Assembly: GCA_963825615.1 (NCBI GenBank)
Contig: CAWGTV010000008.1
Location: 310,001-374,000, forward strand
Direction: 5' to 3'
Origin: JAHEDT01 sp963825615
Lineage (GTDB): Bacteria > Desulfobacterota > Desulfuromonadia > Desulfuromonadales > BM103
Length of the DNA stretch: 64,000 nucleotides
This document shows, in pieces, positions 27,668-37,664 of this stretch (its first letter is position 1; each line of letters starts with the position of its first letter). The notes under the pieces were generated by a model. That model ran no database searches. It saw only the letters and a list, made by a program, of their open reading frames with translations, and was not told the DNA's origin. The position numbers and the translations under genes are program-made.

Positions 27668-28550
27668 ATGACTGAGCCATCCACACGCCTATGGACCGGG
27701 GAAGATCTTTCTGACGCTGAATTCACAGCGATCACGGAACTGTTGCGCGACCGTCGCCACTTCGATCTCGGGCAATACAAGGATCGCTGCATCCGCCGCC
27801 GCATTGCCAAACGCTTGCGGTTCTGTCAGGTGACCAACTTTGCCGCTTACCTGAAGCACCTGGAGATGGATCGCGATGAGCTGGACACCCTGCTGGCAAC
27901 CATCTCCATCCACGTGTCGCAGTTCTTCCGCAATCCGGACACCTTCCGGATTCTCGAACAGATCATCCTGCCGGACTTGTGCCGTCGTGCGAGAGCGGCC
28001 GGACGCAACCAACTGACCCTGTGGAGCGCCGGCTGCGCCTCCGGCGAGGAGCCCTATTCTCTGGCCCTGCTGGTCGATGACATGGCGGCAAACGACCTGG
28101 ATATTCGCATTCTGGCCACCGACATCAGCGAACCCGTCCTAGAGACAGCCCGTAACGGCGTCTTCGATGCCCTCCGCCTGAAAGAAGTGCCGGCGGCGGT
28201 TATCGATAAATATTTCCGCATCGTAAATGGTCATTATCAACTCATTGAACGCATCCGTGACAAGGTGGCGTTTCGGCGCCATAACATCATGACCGCCAGC
28301 GACTTCCCGACGCGCCGACCTGATCCTCTGCCGCAACGTGCTGATCTATTTCACGCGAGCGGAGCAGGAACGCATCCTGGCCCGTTTCATCGAGGCACTG
28401 CCGGAAGATGGCGCGCTGGTCCTGGGAAGGTCGGAAACCATGCCCGACAACAGCCGCGACCATTTTCGCTCGGAGTTCCCGGTGGAACGGATTTATCGCC
28501 GCACGCCCAAGCAGGTCGCTTCGCCTGTATTTACGAGCCCGGCCCCATAG
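27668..28550 (+). CDS. cheR: chemotaxis protein methyltransferase CheR, frameshifted as read
   Basis: CheR methylates glutamates of chemoreceptors with SAM. The N-terminal helical domain has FDLGQYKDRCIRRRIAKRL, and the SAM domain has LWSAGCASGEEPYSLAL (motif I) and ILATDIS. An extra A at 28310 interrupts the frame after NIMTASDFP. The next frame supplies RADLILCRNVLIYF and continues to the stop at 28550, for about 293 residues. It is the first gene of the chemotaxis cluster. No cheB methylesterase gene is present in the window. Confidence 0.9.
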
Positions 28551-28592
28551 CGTTCCGGACTCATTGATTACTGCCCGCCAAGGAGTGGAATC

Positions 28593-29868
28593 ATGCGTAT
28601 CGAAATCAGCTACAAGTTCATCATCGGCTTCCTCGTCGTGGTGGTTTCGGGAGTCATCGTCAACCTGGCGGTGCCCCACCTTAAAATCCCCGGGGAATTC
28701 CAGCAGACCTTCAGCATTGCCTGCGCCCTGGTGGTCGGGCTGATCATCGGCGCGATTTTTTCCCGGGCGTTCACTACCAACATCCGCCAACTGACGTCCG
28801 CCGGCGACCGCATCCGCCAGGGGGATTTGTCCGAGGACATCACGCTTGCAGCAAAACCTTTTTCCCGATGAGACGAGCGACCTGGCAAAGGCCATGAACC
28901 ATATCCAGGAAAGCCTGCGCGCCCTGGTCGGCGACATTCGCGGCATCGCTTTCAAGGTTGCCAGCTCGGCGCAGCACCTGTCCGGAACGTCCCAGGAGAT
29001 GTCCGCGTCCTCCCAGCAGGTTGCCGGGACCGTCGATCAGATCAGCAAGGGAGCGGAAACCCAGGCGGAGATGGTGGAAGAATCGAACCGGCTCTTCAGG
29101 GAAGTCGCAATGTCGATCAACCTGGTCGCAAGTTCGGCGAAAAAGGTCGCCGAATCGGCCCACCAGACCGTGGAAACGGCCAACAGCGGCAGTGAACTGG
29201 CCGGGACCAGTCTCGGCAGCATCCGCCAGGTTTTGGCCGAAGCGGAGAGCAGCGGCAAGCAGATGGTCAATTTCGTGGCCCAGCTGCAGAAGATCAGCAA
29301 GTTCGTTGAAGTCATCAACGGCATCGCCCAAAAAACCAACCTGCTCGCCCTCAACGCCACGATCGAAGCGGCCCGGGCCGGTGAATACGGTCACGGCTTC
29401 GCCGTGGTCGCCGAGGAAATTCGCAAACTGGCCGATTCGACTACGATTTCCGCCGACGAGATAACCGGTCTCGTGGAAGGCATCCGTGCAGAGGGGCAGC
29501 AGGTTCAGGCCTCGATGGCCCAGGTCATCGAGGAGATGGAGAACGGCCGCGAGGCCGTCGACCGAACCAGCCAGGCCTTCACGGAGATCACCGAGAATGC
29601 CGTGGGGACCCGCGCCAAGGCCAACAGCATCGCAGAATTGGCGGAGCAGCAGATTGCCAGTGCCGAACGGATCACACGGGCGATCGACGAGATCGACAAG
29701 GTCGTCTCCGACAATGCTGCCGCCACCGAGCAGGTCTCGGCGGCCACCCAGGAGCAATCTGCCGCCATGGAGGAACTGGCCCAGTCGGCCAAGGATCTTT
29801 CCAGCATGTCCGAAACGCTGCTCAAGGTCGTCAAGCAATTCAAACTGGTCAAGCAAGAGCAAGCCTGA
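28593..29868 (+). CDS. methyl-accepting chemotaxis protein without a sensory domain, frameshifted as read
   Basis: Two transmembrane helices (about residues 8-28 and 44-63) are separated by only about 15 residues, so there is no periplasmic ligand domain. A HAMP-like segment (TSAGDRIRQGDLSEDI) and a long signalling coiled coil follow. The hairpin tip reads GIAQKTNLLALNATIEAARAG, as in all MCPs. One extra T in the run at 28859-28863 breaks the frame; repaired length is about 424 residues. A receptor of this layout probably senses via the membrane, HAMP region or partner proteins. Confidence 0.9.
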
Positions 29869-29871
29869 TTC

Positions 29872-30297
29872 ATGATCCTGACCCTGATTTTCACCCTCGG
29901 CGAAGTGGTTTACGGCCTGGAAATCGATGCGATTCAGGAAATCATCGAAGACCCGGTCCTGCACCATGTCCCGCGTGCAGAAGGGGTTCTTAAGGGCGCG
30001 ATCAACTTCCACGGCCAGATCCTCGCCCTGGTCGATCTCCCTGAGTTACTCGGCTTCGCCGGTGCGCATGCGTGACCACGCGGCGGGTGGTTCTGACCCC
30101 GGCAGGCAAATCCCTGGTGCTCACGGTCAGCAGCATCCAACGCATCGTACCCCTTGACCTGGCCAACATGCAGGCGCCCCCTGAAAATTGCGAAAAGGGC
30201 GCCATTCGCGGGGTGGCCGACACTGGACGAAACGGCGGTCAATCTGCTCGACACCGATGAAATCCTTAAACAACTGGAGACTCTATATGCTGAATAG
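29872..30297 (+). CDS. cheW: CheW coupling protein, two frameshifts as read
   Basis: CheW links receptors to the CheA kinase. The first part has LIFTLGEVVYGLEIDAIQEII and GAINFHGQILALVDLP, the CheW-domain core. The frame is broken near 30070 by an apparent one-base loss, giving an early TGA at 30073. It breaks again at 30222 by one extra A. Repaired, it ends NLLDTDEILKQLETLYAE at 30297, about 141 residues, the usual size. A two-gene reading with a GTG start at 30072 is possible but less likely. Confidence 0.83.
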
Positions 30298-30306
30298 GAG
30301 GAACTT

Positions 30307-30676
30307 ATGGCCTTGCGGGTGATGGTCGTCGATGATGCGCTGTTCATGCGCAACATGCTCAAGGACATCTTCGTCCGGGCCGGCTACGAGGTGGTCGCCG
30401 AAGCGGAGAATGGCGAAACCGCTCTGGAGCTCTACCAGCAAGAGCCAACCGGATCTGGTGACTATGGACATCGTCATGCCGAGGAAGAGCGGCATCGAGG
30501 CCCTGCAGGAAATCATGGCAGACGATCCCGAAGCTTGCGTGGTGATGGTCAGCGCCCTTGGCCAGGACTCTCTGGTGCTGGAGGCGGTAGAGGCCGGCGC
30601 GAAGGATTTTATCGTCAAGCCGTTCAAGGAAGACAAGGTTCTCGAAATCGTCAGGCGGATAACAGGTCAGCCCTGA
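30307..30676 (+). CDS. cheY: CheY-type response regulator, frameshifted as read
   Basis: Single receiver domain of about 122 residues with acidic pocket VVDDALFMR (Asp9, Asp10), phospho-acceptor Asp54 in LVTMDIVMP, a Ser in VMVSALGQ and Lys in FIVKPFKEDK. One extra C at 30445/30446 breaks the frame after LELYQQE. AGGAGG stands before the ATG. It should shuttle the phosphoryl signal from CheA to its output; CheC downstream is its probable phosphatase. Confidence 0.9.
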
Positions 30677-30695
30677 GCCGCCGACGGAAACCCTT

Positions 30696-32627
30696 ATGGA
30701 CATGTCACAGTACCGGGAGCTTTTTTTAAGCGAAACCCGGGAACATATCAGTAACCTCAACAAGCTGGTCGTCATCCTCGAGCAGGAGCCGGACAACCGC
30801 GAGACCATCGACGCCCTCTTCCGCGAGGCCCACTCGATCAAGGGGATGGCGGCAACCATGGGCTACGACCGGACAGCCCAGTTGTCTCATCACCTTGAGG
30901 ATCTCCTCGACGGCTTTCGCAGCACGGGAGAAGTTCCTGTTCCGGCCATTGATTACCTGCTGGCCGGTATCGACCTCCTCGATGGCCTGCTCGACGACCT
31001 GCAGAGCAACCGACCGGAACGGGCCATCGATGTATTTCTGCGCGAGCCGCTGCCGGTGGCGTCGGTTGGTGAGGGCGTGGCTTTAGAGCAATCCCTTGCC
31101 GCGGCGGATGAAAACGATGAAGGCACGGCAAAGGGACCGGGCCTGGCCAGCGCTCAACCGGCACCTGCGGCGGAAATCAATGAGCCGGCGCCCGCTGAAG
31201 ATACAGACTTTTTCCAGGTATTGGTCGATCTGGCCGAAGACACTCCGGCATCGGCCGCCCGCTGCATCCTGATCCTTCGCGAGTTGGAGAAAGCCGGCGA
31301 TCTGATATCGAGCAAGCCCGAGCTGGCAACCCTGCGCGGCGGCGCACCCTGCACACGGCTGCAAGCCTGGCTGCGCACTTCGCTGGCCAAGGGGCATATC
31401 AAGGAAGCCCTACTGCGGGTCAGCAGTGTCGCCAGCGTCCGCTTTATCGACGATCGCCGCAAGAGGAGCGAGCGTCGCGGCAGCGACGAGGGCGCCCGCA
31501 CCGTGCGCGTGCGGACCGATCTGCTCGACCAGTTTGTCAACCTGACTGGGGAGCTTTTGACCCGCCGCAACATGCTCAACAGGGCAACGCTCACCCGCGA
31601 CTGGAACGGTCTGAACCAGGCCTTGGTCCAGACCGGGCGTCTCATCGATGACCTGCACCACCATGTCCTCCAGGCCCGCCTGATGCCGTTGGAAAACATT
31701 GCCGGCCGACTGCCGCGCATTGTCCGCGACCTGAGCCGCAAAACCGGCAAGAAGGTCACCCTGCGCCTTCTTGGTACCGATGTCGGCATCGACCGGATGA
31801 TCCTCGAAGAGTTGACCGACCCGCTGGTGCATCTCGTGCGCAATGCCGTCGACCACGGCATCGAACACGAAGGCACGGTGACGGTTTCTGCCCGCAGGGA
31901 AAAGGGTCTTATCCTGATCGAGGTTGCCGATGACGGCAAGGGGATGGATCCAGCCCACTTGCGCCGCAAAGCGGTGGAACGAGGGCTGATGACACCGGCC
32001 CATGCCGACACCTTGAGCGACCGCGACGCCCTGATGCTGGTTTGCCTGCCGGGCTTTTCCACCGCAGCGGAGATTACCGACACTTCTGGTCGCGGCGTCG
32101 GCATGGATGTGGTCAAGGCTGCAGTCGGCAACCTCAGTGGCACCCTGGAAATCATCTCCACACCCGATCGGGGAACCCGCTTCCAGATGCGCCTGCCCCT
32201 GTCCATCGCCATTATCAGGATTCTGCTGATCAGCTGTGGCGGCAGGACCCTGGCCATCCCGCTCTCCCGTGTCCTGCGCACCCTCGACCTGACGACCGGC
32301 GAAATTGACAATTCCGGCAAGCAGAGCGCCTTTCGGCTGGATGAAGAGAGCATCCCGCTTTACCCCCTGGCTGAAGCCCTGGGCCTGACCGCGGGCACTG
32401 CAGGGGAGACGACCTGGGTGGTTCTGACCGAAATCAAGGGACGACGCATCGGCCTGCGGGTCGATCGCTTTATCGGTCAGCGCGAGGCTTTTGTCAAAGC
32501 CCTCGGCTTCCCCCTGAATCTGCTCACCGGCCTGAGCGGAGCGACTATCGAAGGTGACGGTCAGGTCGTCTTCATCGTCGACCCCCAAGCCCTCTTCGAA
32601 AATCTGCAACTTTCCACAAAACCGTGA
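30696..32627 (+). CDS. cheA: chemotaxis histidine kinase CheA
   Basis: The 643-residue kinase has the order HPt (about 1-110, phospho-His46 in LFREAHSIKGMAATMGY) and a linker with a poorly conserved middle region (about 130-260). A dimerisation segment follows, then the ATP-binding domain with N-box LVRNAVDHGIEH, VADDGKGMDP and SGRGVGMDVVKAA. A C-terminal CheW-like regulatory domain (about 505-640) completes it. It is intact, unlike its neighbours. The kinase reads the receptor state through CheW and phosphorylates CheY. Confidence 0.95.
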   Translation: MDMSQYRELFLSETREHISNLNKLVVILEQEPDNRETIDALFREAHSIKGMAATMGYDRTAQLSHHLEDLLDGFRSTGEVPVPAIDYLLAGIDLLDGLLDDLQSNRPERAIDVFLREPLPVASVGEGVALEQSLAAADENDEGTAKGPGLASAQPAPAAEINEPAPAEDTDFFQVLVDLAEDTPASAARCILILRELEKAGDLISSKPELATLRGGAPCTRLQAWLRTSLAKGHIKEALLRVSSVASVRFIDDRRKRSERRGSDEGARTVRVRTDLLDQFVNLTGELLTRRNMLNRATLTRDWNGLNQALVQTGRLIDDLHHHVLQARLMPLENIAGRLPRIVRDLSRKTGKKVTLRLLGTDVGIDRMILEELTDPLVHLVRNAVDHGIEHEGTVTVSARREKGLILIEVADDGKGMDPAHLRRKAVERGLMTPAHADTLSDRDALMLVCLPGFSTAAEITDTSGRGVGMDVVKAAVGNLSGTLEIISTPDRGTRFQMRLPLSIAIIRILLISCGGRTLAIPLSRVLRTLDLTTGEIDNSGKQSAFRLDEESIPLYPLAEALGLTAGTAGETTWVVLTEIKGRRIGLRVDRFIGQREAFVKALGFPLNLLTGLSGATIEGDGQVVFIVDPQALFENLQLSTKP

Positions 32628-32640
32628 CCTGGAGAAATCG

Positions 32641-33265
32641 ATGCCCTTTCGTGAATTGAACAGCTGTGCAACTGGACGCCCTGAAAGAGGTCAGCAACAT
32701 CGGCATGGGGCATGCGGCAACCGCCTTGTCACAGATGATCGGGCAAAATGTGCGCCTGCGCGTGCCCCATGTCACCATCATTGAAATCAGCCAGGTCCCC
32801 GACTGCCTCGGCGGCGCAGAAAGGCTGATGGTCGGCATCACCCTGCAGATTCTCGGCGACGCCCGCGGCAGCATTCTGCTGCTCTTTCCCCAGGAGAGCG
32901 CCCATCACCTCCTCTGCAGCCTGCTTGGCCGCCAGGGGAAAGGGCTGGTTATGAACGAGATATCCGTCTCCGCCCTCAAGGAAGTCGGCAACATCCTCGC
33001 CTCGGCATATCTCAGCGCCCTAGGCAACCTGCTCAACATGACTCTGATCCCCTCGGTGCCGCTACTTGCCTACGACATGGCCGGCGCCGTGATCGACTAC
33101 GTGCTGATCGAACTGAGCCAGGTCGGCGACCTCGCCCTGATGGTGGAAACAGTCTTCTCCGGCGACCCGGACCAGGATATTGACATCAAGGGGCATTTCT
33201 TCCTGCTTCCCGACCCGGTGTCCCTCGATATTCTACTGAACGCGATCGGGGAAGCTCATGCCTGA
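32641..33265 (+). CDS. cheC: CheY phosphatase CheC, frameshifted as read
   Basis: CheC dephosphorylates CheY-P. Both phosphatase repeats are visible: LDALKEVSNIGMGHAATALS and SALKEVGNILASAYLSALG, each with the Glu-x-x-Asn pair. The first ten codons (MPFRELNS) are out of frame with the rest because of one extra T at 32665; repaired it has about 207 residues. The 3' end overlaps the cheD start by eight bases (ATGCCTGA). Confidence 0.9.
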
Positions 33266-33742
33266 TCGGGTCAGCATCGCTGAGGTGCGCATCGACCAGG
33301 CGCCGACGGTTCTCAAGGCACTATGGCCTCGGTTCATGCATTGCCGTCGCCATCTATGATCCCGTGACCAAGATCGGCGGCCTCGGTCACATGCTACTCC
33401 CCTGCCGCCCGCAGACCCCCCCCCTCGGATCGGAGAGCAAGTTCGTCGATGCCGGTATTTTCCAGATGGTCGATGAACTGGTACGCGCCGGCGCCAACCG
33501 AGAAGGGCTGGTGGCCAAGATTGCCGGAGGGGCCAACATGTTCGAGTCAGCGTATCAGACCTTGATCAACAGCATCGGCGCCCGTAATGCCAAGAGTGCC
33601 AGAGAAGACCTGACCGCTACTGGGCATCCCCCTCGTCGGCGAAGAAGTCGGCGGCAACCGTGGACGAACGGTAGAGTTTGATCTTGCCACCGGCAATATG
33701 ATGGTTTACTGTGCCCGCGACAATGAGCAGGTCATCCTCTAG
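33258..33742 (+). CDS. cheD: chemoreceptor glutamine deamidase CheD, two frameshifts as read
   Basis: CheD deamidates receptor glutamines and is also a partner of CheC. From ATG 33258 the frame is MPDRVSIAEVRI. Extra A bases at 33323 and 33619 break it. Repaired, it contains LGLGSCIAVAIYDP with the catalytic Cys, GGLGHMLLP with the His, and ends LATGNMMVYCARDNEQVIL, about 160 residues. It closes the chemotaxis set; lolA follows 23 bases later. Confidence 0.87.
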
Positions 33743-33765
33743 CCCATATTCCTAAGGAGTCTGTA

Positions 33766-34589
33766 ATGATCATTCGGAGCCTTTTCTCTGCCTTGTGCCT
33801 GGGCATATTCCTGGCAAGCGCGGTGGCTCCCGCATGGGCGGTCGGTCTCAATGACGTCATTCGCACCCTGGAGACCCCGTTCCAGGCAAAGACCGCCAAG
33901 GAATTCAGAATTTACGATTACACCGCCGATTTTTTCCAGGAATCGAAAATCACCTCGCTTGACCGCCTGCAGCGCGCCAACGGCCGCGTTGAGGTGGCCT
34001 TCAACTACCTGCAGGAGCAAACGGTTCCGGAGGTCAAATTCCGCTGGCAGTACGAGCAGCCAACGACCCAGGAGATCGTTTCCGACGGCAAGACCTTGTG
34101 GGTCTACCTGCCCGAGAACAACCAGGTGATCCAGTCGGACATCGAGATGGTCAACCAAGCCCGCCAGAACGACCCGATGACCTTTCTGACCGGGCTCGGC
34201 AATCTTTCCCGGGACTTCCAGATCGGCTGGGCCACGCCGCAAAACGACATCGACGGCAACTACGTCCTCGAATTGCGCCCACAGCGCGCCTCCTCGCTGA
34301 TCAACCGGCTGGTCATCGTGGTCGACCGCTTTGCCGTCGAAGCTTACACGCAACGCAGCGAGGAGGATGACTCGCGGCAGAAGCCCTCGCTGTACACCAG
34401 CGGAACCGGCTGGGCGGCAGTGGCTTCCCGATTCTTTCCACCACGGTCTACGATCCCAACGACAACAGTACCATCATCGAATTCAGCAACCTGCGGGTCA
34501 ACCTGGGTATCTCGGCCAAGACTTTCAATTTCATTTTGCCGGCAGGCGTTGAAGTGATGCACCCGACCGATAAGGAAATGGGTTTCTGA
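33766..34589 (+). CDS. lolA: LolA-like outer-membrane lipoprotein carrier, frameshifted as read
   Basis: LolA ferries lipoproteins across the periplasm. The product has a signal peptide (residues 1-25, ending APAWA). The LolA core follows, with YTADFFQESKITSLDRLQRA, GKTLWVYLPENNQVI and GLGNLSRDFQI. Near 34410 one base appears lost; the next frame gives DPNDNSTIIEFSNLRVN and ends PTDKEMGF at 34589, about 274 residues. It follows the chemotaxis genes on the same strand but is functionally unrelated. Confidence 0.85.
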
Positions 34590-35328
34590 GCATTTATCGG
34601 GTGATCGGCCATCAGCCTCAGGCCGGCCCAAGCGGGGAGGCTCAGAAATACGGCAAACTCATCGCCTTGCTTATGAGCATGCTTGCAGGAATCGCTGGCT
34701 ACGCCGGCATCGACGATCAAGCATTGCCTGCTCCGAGGGCGGATATCGAGCGTTGGCTACGCGGTTGATATCATGGGCCGCAGCGACGACGAAACCCTCG
34801 GTTGCCATGGCCCATGGGCACAGCCTACCTGTCCAATCTTTGTGAGGCTTAACAGCATATCCGGTGAAGAGCGGCTGGTCCTCGCCAGGAAGATGCGGTA
34901 ACACTCGCCGCTGGCCTGGGTCCTGTCGCCCTAGACGTCGGAGTCGTACCGACCACGGAGTACATTGAATTCCCCGGCCCGCATCAGAAGCCCTCTTTTG
35001 CGTCCCCGCAGACCATACCCCACCGTCACCAAGCTGATCGTGGGGTTTTTCATTGCCACGTGCAGAAATTACCGTATAGCTGTGCTACGCTCTGATGCAG
35101 CCCGGCAAGTTGATCACAGCCTCTTGCCTTGGACTCGGGCCGCCTGGAGTTTCCTCGATAACCCCGAGTTGTCCCCTGCCAAACCGTGCGGAAGGAGAAC
35201 TTTGCCGCGTTACTCTTTGCTCTCCGGAGGAAAGCTTTTCTCCGGGAGCGGTTTTGTGGTATAACTCCCCGAATATTTGACGAATTTCCTGCGCCTAAAC
35301 GTTTGGCGCAGCACGGGGAGGCTCCCTT
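34590..35328 (+). other. 739-base gene-poor region
   Basis: No gene with a ribosome-binding site or family signature was found on either strand. A 55-codon frame (GTG 34601 to TGA 34768) contains a hydrophobic segment LIALLMSMLAGIAGYAGI and might be a remnant or small membrane peptide, but has no Shine-Dalgarno. A palindrome GCCCATGGGC lies near 34809. A terminator-like hairpin is at 35018-35050. The last 150 bases should contain the rimO promoter. Confidence 0.4.
35018..35050 (+). terminator. intrinsic terminator
   Basis: CCCCAC (35018-35023) pairs with GTGGGG (35040-35045), followed by a run of T. It would end plus-strand transcription coming from lolA or from an unannotated RNA in the gap before rimO. 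Confidence 0.6.
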
Positions 35329-36666
35329 TTGGAAAAATACCATATCAGCCTGGTCAGTCTCGGCTGTCCGAAGAACCTGGTCGATGCCGAGGTCATGCTC
35401 GGCCACCTACCTGCAGACCGCTTTACCATCGTCACCGACGAAAACGCGGCGGATATCATCGTGGTCAACACTTGTGCCTTCATTCGCGAGGCCCAGGAGG
35501 AGTCGGTGGAAACCATCCTCGAGGTGGCCGACTACAAGAAAAACGGTCGCTGCAAGCTGCTGATCGTCAGCGGCTGCCTGCCGCAGCGCTTCCAAGATGA
35601 ACTGGCGCAGGAGCTTCCCGAAGTCGATTTCTTCATGGGCACCGCGGACGCCCCGCGCATCCTGGAGTTGATCGACAGCCACCTGCAGGGGGCAGGACAG
35701 CAGCAGATCGGCCTGCCTGACTATCTCTATGATCACACCACGCCGCGGGTCACATCGTCGCCCTTTTATTCGGCCTACGTCAAGATCGCCGAAGGCTGTG
35801 CCAATCACTGTTCCTACTGCGTGATACCCAGCATTCGCGGGACCCTGCGATCGCGGACCATTTCATCGGTGGTTGCCGAGGTTGAGCGCCTGGTGGCGAA
35901 CGGCGTCAAGGAAATCAACCTGATCGCCCAAGACGTCACTGCATTCGGTGCCGAACGCAGCGACCAGCCCGAGTTGACCGCCCTGCTACGCGAGCTGGTA
36001 AAGATCGAAGGACTGGTCTGGCTACGCCTGCTCTACGCCTACCCGGACGGCATTAGCGACGAACTGCTCGATCTGATCGCCGCTGAAGAGAAGATCTGCA
36101 ACTACCTCGACCTGCCGATTCAGCATATCGACGATCAGATTCTTTCCGCCATGAACCGCCGCGTCGATGAAGCGGGTATCCGCTCGCTCCTCAAGCGCAT
36201 CCGCACGCGCATTCCGGACATCACCCTGCGCACCTCTCTGATCGTCGGTTTCCCCGGCGAAACCGATGAGCAATTCCGCAAGCTGCTGGCCTTTGTCGAA
36301 GAGGGGCACTTCGAGCGTCTCGGCGTGTTTCGCTACTCCCGCGAAGAAGGCACTCCCGCGGCGAAGCTCGATGGCCAGGTCCCCGCCCGCACCAAGCAGT
36401 CGCGCTACAAGCGGCTCATGAAGGCCCAGTCACGAGTTTCTTTCAACCGGAACCTGACTCTCAAGGGACGCATCGAAAAGGTCCTGGTGGAGGGGTACAG
36501 CGAGGAAACAGAGCTGCTGCTGCGCGGCCGCAGCGTCCGCCAAGCTCCGGATGTTGACGGGCAGGTTTATATTACCGCCGGCCAGGCCGATATCGGCGAC
36601 ATCGTTGCACTCAAAATCACCGACTCTTCCGAATACGATCTGATCGGCGAGATCTGCGAGGGATAG
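35329..36666 (+). CDS. rimO: ribosomal protein S12 methylthiotransferase RimO
   Basis: This radical-SAM enzyme methylthiolates an Asp of ribosomal protein S12. The 445-residue product opens ISLVSLGCPKNLVDAEVML (RimO rather than MiaB). The radical-SAM cluster cysteines are at 157, 161 and 164 (CANHCSYC), and the upstream domain has the three additional cluster cysteines. A TRAM domain occupies the last 65 residues. The start is TTG 35329 after GGGGAGG (35315-35321). The apbE gene follows within two bases, so they are cotranscribed. Confidence 0.94.
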   Translation: MEKYHISLVSLGCPKNLVDAEVMLGHLPADRFTIVTDENAADIIVVNTCAFIREAQEESVETILEVADYKKNGRCKLLIVSGCLPQRFQDELAQELPEVDFFMGTADAPRILELIDSHLQGAGQQQIGLPDYLYDHTTPRVTSSPFYSAYVKIAEGCANHCSYCVIPSIRGTLRSRTISSVVAEVERLVANGVKEINLIAQDVTAFGAERSDQPELTALLRELVKIEGLVWLRLLYAYPDGISDELLDLIAAEEKICNYLDLPIQHIDDQILSAMNRRVDEAGIRSLLKRIRTRIPDITLRTSLIVGFPGETDEQFRKLLAFVEEGHFERLGVFRYSREEGTPAAKLDGQVPARTKQSRYKRLMKAQSRVSFNRNLTLKGRIEKVLVEGYSEETELLLRGRSVRQAPDVDGQVYITAGQADIGDIVALKITDSSEYDLIGEICEG

Positions 36667-36668
36667 CC

Positions 36669-37664
36669 TTGCCCTGGAACCGCCCCCTGATGATCGTCAT
36701 CCTCGTCGGGTTGCTGACTCTAACCTGGTGGCGCCTGCAGCCGTCAGACGAGGAAGTCCGCCGCAGTCAACTGCTGATGGGCACGATCGTGGAGATCGTT
36801 GCCGAGGGGCAAAAGACCGCCCAGCTGGAATCGGCGGTCGATTCCGCCTTTGCCGAAATGACCAGGCTCGACCTTTTACTCAGCAGCTACCAACCGGACA
36901 GCGATGTCAGCCTCCTCTCACAAAGCACCTCCGGCCGTGACGTCAAAGCAGAAACAGCCGCGGTGCTCGCACTGGGGCTGGAGGTCGCCCGCCGCAGCGG
37001 CGGCGCCTTCGACCTGACCCTCGGCAGATTGAAATCTCTCTGGGGCATGGACGGTGAGCACCCGGCAGTCCCCGAGCGCCAAGCTATCGCAGCCGCCCTG
37101 ACCGGAACCGGCCCGGCCGCCCTGACCCTGGATGGACTGCATGTTGGCAAGCGGGAGGCGCAGCTGCAAATCGACCTTGGCGGGATCGCCAAGGGCTATG
37201 CCGTCGACCGGGCGATCGCCGTGCTCAAGGAGCATGGGATCGGCAGCGCCGCAGTCAACGCCGGTGGTGATATGTACCTGCTCGGCCAAAAGCCCGAGCG
37301 CCCCTGGCGCATCGGCATCCAGCACCCCCGCAATCATGACGCGATCCTCGAAACCGTCCAGGTCCGCGACCGCGCCATAGTCACCTCCGGCGACTATGAG
37401 CGCTTTTTCGAACAGGACGGCCAACGCTACCATCACATCTTCGATCCACAGACCGGCTTCCCGGCCAGTAATTGCCAGAGCGTGACCATCATCACCGACA
37501 GCGTTGCTTTGGGCGATGCCCTGGCCACGGCAGTGTTTGTACTCGGCCCCCAGGCAGGGCTGCAGCTGCTAACGGAATATCCCGGCACGGACGGGTTGAT
37601 CGTCAGCGCCGACGGCAGCCTGTACACGTCCCCCGGCTGGGCCAGCTATCGGGTCGCCCCGTGA
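36669..37664 (+). CDS. apbE: FAD:protein FMN transferase (ApbE)
   Basis: ApbE attaches FMN to Thr or Ser of periplasmic redox proteins using FAD and Mg2+. The 331-residue product has an N-terminal membrane anchor (about 8-22). It also has LLMGTIVEI, LLSSYQPDSDVS, IDLGGIAKGYAVDRAI, NAGGDMYLLG and HHIFDPQTGFPA, the FAD-binding signature. The start is TTG 36669; ATG 36690 is an alternative. It overlaps the NusG-domain gene by four bases. This copy is separate from the one in the nqr operon. Confidence 0.92.
   Translation: MPWNRPLMIVILVGLLTLTWWRLQPSDEEVRRSQLLMGTIVEIVAEGQKTAQLESAVDSAFAEMTRLDLLLSSYQPDSDVSLLSQSTSGRDVKAETAAVLALGLEVARRSGGAFDLTLGRLKSLWGMDGEHPAVPERQAIAAALTGTGPAALTLDGLHVGKREAQLQIDLGGIAKGYAVDRAIAVLKEHGIGSAAVNAGGDMYLLGQKPERPWRIGIQHPRNHDAILETVQVRDRAIVTSGDYERFFEQDGQRYHHIFDPQTGFPASNCQSVTIITDSVALGDALATAVFVLGPQAGLQLLTEYPGTDGLIVSADGSLYTSPGWASYRVAP

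Noticed and set aside
30072..30260. Separate small CheW-like gene starting at GTG 30072
   Set aside because: The two halves together make one CheW of normal length, and neighbouring genes show the same kind of indels.
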